10,616 nucleotides of DNA from assembly GCA_028065725.1 (NCBI GenBank), contig JAPTVL010000504.1:1-10616 (forward strand). The letters run 5' to 3'. This document shows positions 5,701 through 10,616 of the stretch, in pieces. The notes beneath the pieces are model-generated. The model saw only the letters and a list, made by a program, of their open reading frames with translations, had not been told where the DNA came from and made no database searches. Source of the stretch: Betaproteobacteria bacterium (GTDB lineage: Bacteria > Pseudomonadota > Gammaproteobacteria > Burkholderiales > Rhodocyclaceae). Made by a program: the position numbers and the translations under genes. Numbering within the stretch: the stretch's first letter is position 1; each line of letters begins with the position of its first letter.

Positions 5701-5758
5701 AAAAATAACAGTGGCTTGCGGAAGCAAGGGCGAAGCGGGGGCTGCGAGCGCAGCACCC
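5701..5758 (-). terminator. Possible weak terminator after manC
   Basis: On the minus strand after the manC stop come two hairpins. One is GCTGCG-CT-CGCAGC (5754-5741), extendable by three G-C pairs past a mismatch. The other is CTTGC-TTCC-GCAAG (5728-5715). About nine bases after the second stem is a run TTATTTTT ending at 5701. The stems are G+C-rich, but the T-run does not abut the stem as in a strong intrinsic terminator, so efficiency is doubtful and read-through into flhD is possible. Confidence 0.35.
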
Positions 5759-5765
5759 TCGATGT

Positions 5766-7187
5766 TCAATTGCGCTTGTAGATATCCTCGAAGCGCACGA
5801 TGTCATCCTCGCCCAGATAGGTGCCCGATTGCACCTCGATCATGTGCAGGTCGATCTTGCCGGGGTTCTCCAGCCGGTGCGTCGTGCCCAATGGAATGTA
5901 GGTCGACTGGTTTTCGGTCAGCAGCATGACCTCCTCGCCGCAGGTGACGCTGGCGGTGCCGGACACCACGATCCAGTGCTCGGCGCGATGGTGGTGCATC
6001 TGCAGGCTCAGCTTCTCGCCCGGTTTGACCATGATGCGCTTGACCTGGAAGCGCTCGCCCTCGTCGATGCCCTCGTACCAGCCCCATGGGCGGTAGACCT
6101 GCTTGTGGACCAGGTGCTCGCAGCGCTTTTCGGCCTTCAGGCGGTCGACCAGCTTCTTCACGTCCTGCACCTGGTCCTTGTTGGCCACCAGCACCACGTC
6201 GGCGGTTTCCACCACGACCAGGTCGGACACGCCGAGCATCGCCACCATGCGGCCTTCGGCGCGGACGAAGTTGTTGCGGGCGTTTTCCAGCATGACATCG
6301 CCACGGATGGCGTTGCCCTGCTCGTCCTTCAGCGCCACGTCCCACAATGCCGACCAGGCGCCGATGTCGTTCCATGCGATGTCGGCCGGCACCACGGCGG
6401 CCCGGCGGGTATGTTCCATCACCGCGTAATCGACCGATTCCGAGGGGCAGGCCTCGAACGCCACGGGATCCAGCCGGACGAAATCGAGATCGGGCGCGGC
6501 GGCATCGAGCGCGGCACGGCTGGCTTCCAGAATGTCGGGGCGCAGCGCCCCGAGTTCCTTGAGGAAATCCGAGGCACGAAACAGGAACATGCCGCTGTTC
6601 CAGAAATAGTCGTCTGAATCGACGTACTGCTGCGCGGTGGCAAGGTCGGGTTTCTCGACGAATTTCGCTACGTCAAACGCCCCTGCACCATCCGCCAGTT
6701 GCGCCCCCTTGCGAATGTAGCCGTAGCCGGTCTCCGGCGTGGCGGCGACGATGCCGAAGGTGGCGAGGTGGCCATTCTGCGCAACCTGGGCCGCGGTGCG
6801 GATGGCGGCGTGGAAAGCCGGCACGTCGCCGATCAGATGGTCGGCGGGCAGCACCAGCATCAGCGCGTCGGGGTCGTCACGCGACAGCATCAGCGCGGCC
6901 ACGGCGATCGCCGGCGCGGTGTTGCGCCCCACTGGCTCCAGCACGATGGCGCGCGGCTGGACGTCGATCTGGCGCATCTGCTCGGCAATCATGAAGCGGT
7001 GCTCGACATTGCATACCATCAACGGTGCGGTCGTTTCCGGCATGTCTGCCAAGCGGCTGACAGTGTCCTGCAACAGGCTGAACTCGCTGGCAAGCGGCAG
7101 CAGCTGCTTGGGCAATGCCGCACGGGACAAGGGCCACAGGCGGGTGCCTGAGCCGCCGGAAAGGATCACGGGATGGATGGGAGTCAT
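5766..7187 (-). CDS. manC: Bifunctional mannose-1-phosphate guanylyltransferase / mannose-6-phosphate isomerase
   Basis: A 473-residue protein, the standard length for the two-domain ManC/CpsB/AlgA family. It converts fructose-6-phosphate to mannose-6-phosphate (C-terminal domain) and mannose-1-phosphate plus GTP to GDP-mannose (N-terminal domain). Nucleotidyltransferase signature GGSGTRLWPLSR lies at 11-22, PKQLLPL at 26-32, the LPADH metal-binding segment at 113-117, and FVEKP at 176-180. The C-terminal cupin isomerase domain (about 360-470) has PWGWYE at 367-372 and QMHHHRAEHWIVVSGTA at 396-412, whose histidines and glutamate should bind zinc, then GTTHRLENP at 434-442. The phosphomannomutase between the two steps is not in this window. 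manC begins 19 bases after rfbD, so it is probably in the same transcript. It supplies GDP-mannose for surface polysaccharide or flagellar glycan. Confidence 0.96.
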   Translation of the reverse strand: MTPIHPVILSGGSGTRLWPLSRAALPKQLLPLASEFSLLQDTVSRLADMPETTAPLMVCNVEHRFMIAEQMRQIDVQPRAIVLEPVGRNTAPAIAVAALMLSRDDPDALMLVLPADHLIGDVPAFHAAIRTAAQVAQNGHLATFGIVAATPETGYGYIRKGAQLADGAGAFDVAKFVEKPDLATAQQYVDSDDYFWNSGMFLFRASDFLKELGALRPDILEASRAALDAAAPDLDFVRLDPVAFEACPSESVDYAVMEHTRRAAVVPADIAWNDIGAWSALWDVALKDEQGNAIRGDVMLENARNNFVRAEGRMVAMLGVSDLVVVETADVVLVANKDQVQDVKKLVDRLKAEKRCEHLVHKQVYRPWGWYEGIDEGERFQVKRIMVKPGEKLSLQMHHHRAEHWIVVSGTASVTCGEEVMLLTENQSTYIPLGTTHRLENPGKIDLHMIEVQSGTYLGEDDIVRFEDIYKRN

Positions 7188-7206
7188 ATCGAGGGCCTGT
7201 TAGTGG

Positions 7207-8085
7207 TTATGTCGTCGATTGGGGCAAATTCTGTTCCAGACACAGGGCAAGCGCATTTGCCCAGTCGGGCAAGCGCACGCCAAACGTCGCCGCCAGCCTG
7301 TCGCAGTTCAGCGCCGAATTGGCCGGCCGCGCCGCAGGCGTTGGATAACCCGAAGTCGGAATCGCCGACAGGCGGGCCAGCTTTGCCTCGCTTGTCCCCA
7401 GGTGCGCCAGAATGGCCGCGGTGAAGCCATGCCAGCTGGTACGTCCGCCGCAGGTCAGGTGATATATCCCGGACACGGCGGTTTGATCCGGGCGGTCCAG
7501 CCAGCGTGCGATCACCAGTGCAGTCGCCTCGGCAATCAGGCGCGACCAGGTCGGCGCACCGAACTGGTCATCGACCACTGCCAGGCTGTCGCGCTCACGC
7601 GCGAGTCGCTGCATGGTCAGCAGGAAATTGCGCCCGCGCAGACCGTATACCCAGCTGGTGCGCAGGATCAGATACGGTATGCCGGCGCGCGCAACGGCCT
7701 GCTCGCCCGCCAGCTTGGTTGCGCCGTACACACCGAGCGGATTCGGCACGTCTGCTTCCGTATAGGCCGCGGCCTTGCGTCCGTCGAACACGTAGTCGGT
7801 GGAAAAGTGCACCAATGGAATGCCGCAGGCGGCAAGCTCGGCCGCCGCAGCGGCGTTGATGGCACGGGCCAGTTCAGGTTCGGATTCAGCCTTGTCGACT
7901 GCCGTATAGGCGGCCGGATTGACGATCAGATCCGGCGCGATCGCGGCCACTGTGCGGCGGATGCACGCCGTGTCGGCGAGGTCGAGCAGGCTGCGGTCCG
8001 CGGCAATCACCTCCCCCAGCGGCGCCAGCGTGCGCTGCAATTCCCAGCCCACCTGGCCATTGACGCCGGTAAGCAGGATTTTCAC
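7207..8085 (-). CDS. rfbD: dTDP-4-dehydrorhamnose reductase
   Basis: A 292-residue short-chain dehydrogenase-type enzyme that makes dTDP-L-rhamnose from dTDP-4-keto-L-rhamnose with NAD(P)H, the last step of the pathway. The nucleotide-binding GVNGQVG lies at 7-13, NPAAYTAVDKAE at 56-67, STDYVFDG at 95-102, the catalytic Tyr120-x3-Lys124 in VYGATKLAGEQ, RTSWVYG at 142-148 and RPANSALN at 253-260. The frame is open to 8298, but the start is placed at GTG 8085-8083. There the product begins with KILLTG as the family does, and GAGGTG (8091-8096 on the complement) lies 5 bases upstream. The rfbC stop and this start overlap as GTGA, indicating coupled translation. Confidence 0.96.
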   Translation of the reverse strand: MKILLTGVNGQVGWELQRTLAPLGEVIAADRSLLDLADTACIRRTVAAIAPDLIVNPAAYTAVDKAESEPELARAINAAAAAELAACGIPLVHFSTDYVFDGRKAAAYTEADVPNPLGVYGATKLAGEQAVARAGIPYLILRTSWVYGLRGRNFLLTMQRLARERDSLAVVDDQFGAPTWSRLIAEATALVIARWLDRPDQTAVSGIYHLTCGGRTSWHGFTAAILAHLGTSEAKLARLSAIPTSGYPTPAARPANSALNCDRLAATFGVRLPDWANALALCLEQNLPQSTT

Positions 8086-8624
8086 GCGAACACCTCGCAC
8101 TCGGCGAGCGGCAGGCCCGCCTGGTCCTTGACGGACAGCAGCGGCTCGCCGTCCAGCGGCCAGGCGATCGCAAGCGCCGGGTCGTTCCACTGCAGGCAGC
8201 GTTCGGATTCGGGCGCGTAGTAGTCGGTGGTCTTGTAGAGAAATTCGGCATGCTCGGACAGCACCAGGAAGCCGTGCGCGAAGCCCGGTGGAATCCACGC
8301 CATGTCGTGCGTCTCGGCCGATAGCCTCATCGTGGCAACACGGCCGAAATGCGGCGAACTGCGGCGCAGGTCCACCGCCACGTCGAACACCTCGCCAACT
8401 GCCACACGCACCAGCTTGCCCTGCGGCTGGCTGATCTGATAGTGCAGGCCGCGCAGCACGCCTTTTGCAGAGCGCGAATGGTTGTCCTGCACGAACTCGA
8501 CGTCGATGCCGAGGCCGGCAAAGGTCTTGCGGTTGTAGCTTTCGAAAAAGAATCCGCGCGCATCGCCGAATACCTTGGGGCGCAGCAGCAATACGTCCGG
8601 GTGCTGGGTGGCAATCACGTCCAT
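8082..8624 (-). CDS. rfbC: dTDP-4-dehydrorhamnose 3,5-epimerase
   Basis: A 180-residue cupin-fold epimerase acting on dTDP-4-keto-6-deoxy-glucose, third step of dTDP-rhamnose synthesis. Visible motifs: DARGFFFESY at 21-30, FVQDNHSRS at 44-52, GVLRGLHYQ at 55-63, PPGFAHGFLVLSE at 112-124 and the Tyr-rich FLYKTTDYYAPESE at 128-141. His61 is the expected catalytic base, probably paired with Asp167. The frame is open as far as 8882, but the start is set at ATG 8624-8622. That gives the canonical length, and the longer frame would lie wholly inside rfbA and has no epimerase homology. The ATG shares one base with the rfbA stop (TGATG), so translation is probably coupled; no strong separate ribosome site is seen. 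Confidence 0.96.
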   Translation of the reverse strand: MDVIATQHPDVLLLRPKVFGDARGFFFESYNRKTFAGLGIDVEFVQDNHSRSAKGVLRGLHYQISQPQGKLVRVAVGEVFDVAVDLRRSSPHFGRVATMRLSAETHDMAWIPPGFAHGFLVLSEHAEFLYKTTDYYAPESERCLQWNDPALAIAWPLDGEPLLSVKDQAGLPLAECEVFA

Positions 8625-9508
8625 CAGAAAACCCGATCGTGAAGGACGTCCATCAGATAGCGCCCGTAGCCGTTCTTCATCAGGGGCTGCGCCAGCGCCT
8701 GCAGTTGCGCCGCATCGATGAAACCCTGGCGGTAGGCGATTTCCTCGGGACAGGCGATCTTCAGTCCCTGGCGCTTCTCGATGGTCTGGATATACAGCGC
8801 CGCCTCGATCAGCGAGTCGTGGGTTCCGGTATCGAGCCAGGCCTGGCCGCGCCCCATCACCTGCACGTCGAGTTCGCCCCACTCCAGATATTGGCGGTTA
8901 ACGTCAGTGATCTCCAGTTCGCCGCGAGGCGACGGCTTCAACGCGCGCGCAATGTCGATCACCCGGTTGTCGTAGAAGTACAGGCCGGTGACGGCATAGC
9001 GCGACTTGGGCTGGGCGGGCTTTTCCTCCAGGCTGACGGCATGGCCGGCGGCGTCGAACTCGACCACGCCGTAGCGCTCGGGATCCTGCACCGGATAGGC
9101 AAACACGGTGGCACCGTGCGTGCGCTGGCCGGCCGCAACCAGATCCTGGCCGAGTTCGTGGCCGTAGAAAATGTTGTCGCCCAGCACCAGGGCGCTGGGG
9201 TCATTGCCGATGAAATCGCTGCCGATGAGGAAGGCTTGCGCCAAGCCTTCAGGCGCGGCCTGTACCGCGTAGCAGATGTTGAGTCCCCACTGCGTGCCGT
9301 CGCCCAGCAACTGTTCGAAGCGCGGCGTATCCTGCGGGGTGGAAATCAGCAAGATGTCGCGGATGCCCGCCAGCATCAGCGTGGTCAGCGGATAGTAGAC
9401 CATGGGCTTGTCATACACCGGCAACAGCTGCTTGGAGACGGCCTGGGTGATGGGATAAAGCCGGGTGCCGGAGCCGCCGGCGAGGATGATGCCTTTGCGT
9501 GTGTTCAT
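8624..9508 (-). CDS. rfbA: Glucose-1-phosphate thymidylyltransferase
   Basis: A 294-residue enzyme, the usual length of RmlA, joining glucose-1-phosphate and dTTP into dTDP-glucose, the committed step of the pathway and normally feedback-inhibited by dTDP-rhamnose. Nucleotide-binding GGSGTRLYP lies at 11-19, [12 protein letters not shown] at 25-36, metal-binding LGDNIFYG at 109-116 (Asp111), EEKP at 161-164, GLYFYD at 175-180, GELEITDVN at 196-204 and [11 protein letters not shown] at 223-233. The ATG at 9508-9506 overlaps the rfbB stop as ATGA. The region before it has no good ribosome site, so it depends on translation of rfbB. Confidence 0.97.
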   Translation of the reverse strand: MNTRKGIILAGGSGTRLYPITQAVSKQLLPVYDKPMVYYPLTTLMLAGIRDILLISTPQDTPRFEQLLGDGTQWGLNICYAVQAAPEGLAQAFLIGSDFIGNDPSALVLGDNIFYGHELGQDLVAAGQRTHGATVFAYPVQDPERYGVVEFDAAGHAVSLEEKPAQPKSRYAVTGLYFYDNRVIDIARALKPSPRGELEITDVNRQYLEWGELDVQVMGRGQAWLDTGTHDSLIEAALYIQTIEKRQGLKIACPEEIAYRQGFIDAAQLQALAQPLMKNGYGRYLMDVLHDRVF

Positions 9509-10572
9509 GCGAGATTATTGGCGTAATTTTTGGACACCCAGTTGCGGTACTCGCCACTGGTCACGCGGGCCACCCAGTCCTGGTTGGCCAGGTACCAGGC
9601 CACCGTCTTGCGGATGCCGCTCTCGAAGGTCTCGCTCGGCGTCCAGTTGAGTTCGCGCTCGATCTTGGTTGCATCGATCGCGTAGCGCTGGTCGTGGCCA
9701 GGTCTGTCCTTGACGAAAGTGATGAGGCTGGCATGGGGCGTCACCGGCGAGCCTGGGTGCAGTTCGTCGAGGATGGCGCACAGGGTTTTCACCACATCGA
9801 GATTGGTTTTTTCGTTGCATCCGCCGATGTTGTAGGTCTCCCCCACCCGCCCGGCTTCCAAAACGCGGCGGATCGCGCTGCAATGGTCGCCGACATACAG
9901 CCAGTCGCGGATGTTGCTGCCGTCGCCGTAGATCGGCAGCGGCTTGCCCGCCAGCGCGTTGTGGATGATCAGCGGGATGAGCTTTTCCGGAAACTGCAGC
10001 GGGCCGTAATTGTTCGAGCAGTTGGTCGTCAGCACCGGCAGGCCGTAGGTGTGGTGGTAGGCCCGCACCAGATGGTCCGACGCGGCCTTCGACGCCGAAT
10101 ACGGGCTGTTCGGCGCATACGCCGTGGTTTCGGAAAACGCCGGATCGGCGGGGCCGAGCGAACCGTACACCTCGTCGGTCGACACGTGCAGAAAACGGAA
10201 CGCCGCCTGCTCGTCCGCGGGCAGTTTCGACCACCAGGCCCTGACTGATTCCAGTAAATTGAAGGTGCCGACCACATTGGTTTCGATGAACTCGGCAGGA
10301 CCATGGATGGATCGGTCGACGTGGCTTTCCGCCGCGAAATTGATCACCGCGCGGGGACGATGTTCACTCAGCAATGCGTCGACGACCGCACGGTCGCCGA
10401 TGTCGCCCTGGACAAAGAGATGTCGTGCATCCCCCTGCAGCGACCGCAGGTTCTCGAGATTGCCCGCATACGTCAACTTGTCGAGGTTGACGACGGGCTC
10501 GTCTTCCGTCGCCAGCCAGTCCAGAACGAAATTGGCGCCAATGAATCCCGCGCCGCCGGTAATAAGAATCAT
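9505..10572 (-). CDS. rfbB: dTDP-glucose 4,6-dehydratase
   Basis: A 355-residue extended short-chain dehydrogenase that turns dTDP-glucose into dTDP-4-keto-6-deoxyglucose using bound NAD. The N-terminal Rossmann motif GGAGFIG is at 6-12, [13 protein letters not shown] at 30-42, and [10 protein letters not shown] at 80-89. The active site has STDEVYG at 131-137 (Thr132-Asp133-Glu134) and Tyr158-x3-Lys162 in [23 protein letters not shown] follows at 187-200, and [11 protein letters not shown] at 290-300. The C-terminal tail (YRNWVSKNY) is typical of RfbB. It is the first visible gene of the rfb-manC unit; its ATG at 10572 has no strong ribosome site. The 44 bases upstream to the window edge hold no recognisable promoter or gene end. 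Confidence 0.97.
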   Translation of the reverse strand: MILITGGAGFIGANFVLDWLATEDEPVVNLDKLTYAGNLENLRSLQGDARHLFVQGDIGDRAVVDALLSEHRPRAVINFAAESHVDRSIHGPAEFIETNVVGTFNLLESVRAWWSKLPADEQAAFRFLHVSTDEVYGSLGPADPAFSETTAYAPNSPYSASKAASDHLVRAYHHTYGLPVLTTNCSNNYGPLQFPEKLIPLIIHNALAGKPLPIYGDGSNIRDWLYVGDHCSAIRRVLEAGRVGETYNIGGCNEKTNLDVVKTLCAILDELHPGSPVTPHASLITFVKDRPGHDQRYAIDATKIERELNWTPSETFESGIRKTVAWYLANQDWVARVTSGEYRNWVSKNYANNLA

Positions 10573-10616
10573 GATGAACTTAGGGTTGGTTGGCAGTGGA
10601 ACCCGCGGCAGGCGCA

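Larger units (their letters stand above)
5478..5765. promoter_or_regulatory. flhDC control region and manC-flhD intergenic stretch
   Basis: A 288-base stretch with no credible gene. The side near manC (5701-5760) is rich in small hairpins, and the side near flhD holds three separate inverted repeats. I could not find a confident sigma-70 promoter: no TTGACA/TATAAT-like pair with 16-18 base spacing stands out. The unusually long leader is consistent with flhDC in other proteobacteria, where the master operon integrates many signals. The exact start site cannot be read from the sequence. Confidence 0.6.

Noticed and set aside
8086..8298. Longer N-terminus for RfbD starting at 8298
   Set aside because: The extra 71 residues lie entirely within rfbC, are Arg/Ala-rich and have no homology; the GTG at 8085 has a good ribosome site and gives the family start.
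8625..8882. Longer N-terminus for RfbC starting at 8882
   Set aside because: The extra 86 residues overlap rfbA in another frame and do not resemble an epimerase; the ATG at 8624 gives the normal 180-residue length.
10573..10616. 3' end of a gene preceding rfbB, in a frame ending with an ATGA overlap
   Set aside because: Only 15 codons are visible, they show no recognisable sequence, and their amino acid content is not persuasive; the window ends too soon to judge.

Overview
The window looks like a piece of a GC-rich betaproteobacterial chromosome. The evidence is an FlhD/FlhC master-regulator pair with the full FlhC cysteine set, an enterobacterial-type MotA/MotB, and FlhB and FlhA, all closely related to proteobacterial homologues. 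I cannot fix the genus from sequence alone; something near the Nitrosomonadales or Burkholderiales is an inference. Every convincing gene lies on the minus strand, so the biological reading order runs from high to low coordinates.

Positions 10572 to 5766 hold a nucleotide-sugar block, read as rfbB, rfbA, rfbC, rfbD, then a bifunctional manC. The four rfb genes overlap by 1 to 4 bases (ATGA, TGATG and GTGA junctions). Together they encode the whole route from glucose-1-phosphate to dTDP-L-rhamnose. manC follows 19 bases later and supplies GDP-mannose, so the block feeds precursors to a rhamnose- and mannose-containing surface glycan. No glycosyltransferase is in view.

Positions 5765 to 5478 form a 288-base gene-free stretch with weak terminator-like hairpins after manC and three inverted repeats upstream of flhD. 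This is the likely control region of the flagellar master operon.

Positions 5477 to 1 hold the flagellar block: flhD, flhC, a gene for an uncharacterised membrane-anchored SAM methyltransferase, motA, motB, flhB, and the first 69 codons of flhA, which runs off the window edge. FlhD and FlhC switch on flagellar genes, FlhB and FlhA belong to the flagellar export gate, and MotA and MotB form the stator. The two later transcription units have candidate flagellar control sites: a sigma-28-like promoter with a palindrome at the expected start point before motA, and a possible FlhDC box before flhB.

The two most unusual items are the following. (1) A roughly 268-base element fills the flhB-flhA gap. 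It has 31-base terminal inverted repeats enclosing two long hairpins, giving a Y-shaped fold, and it contains the flhB stop codon and abuts the flhA start. (2) The methyltransferase between flhC and motA resembles the FAM173/ATPSCKMT type of membrane protein lysine methyltransferase. I saw no CRISPR array, tRNA, rRNA, transposase, phage gene or toxin-antitoxin pair.
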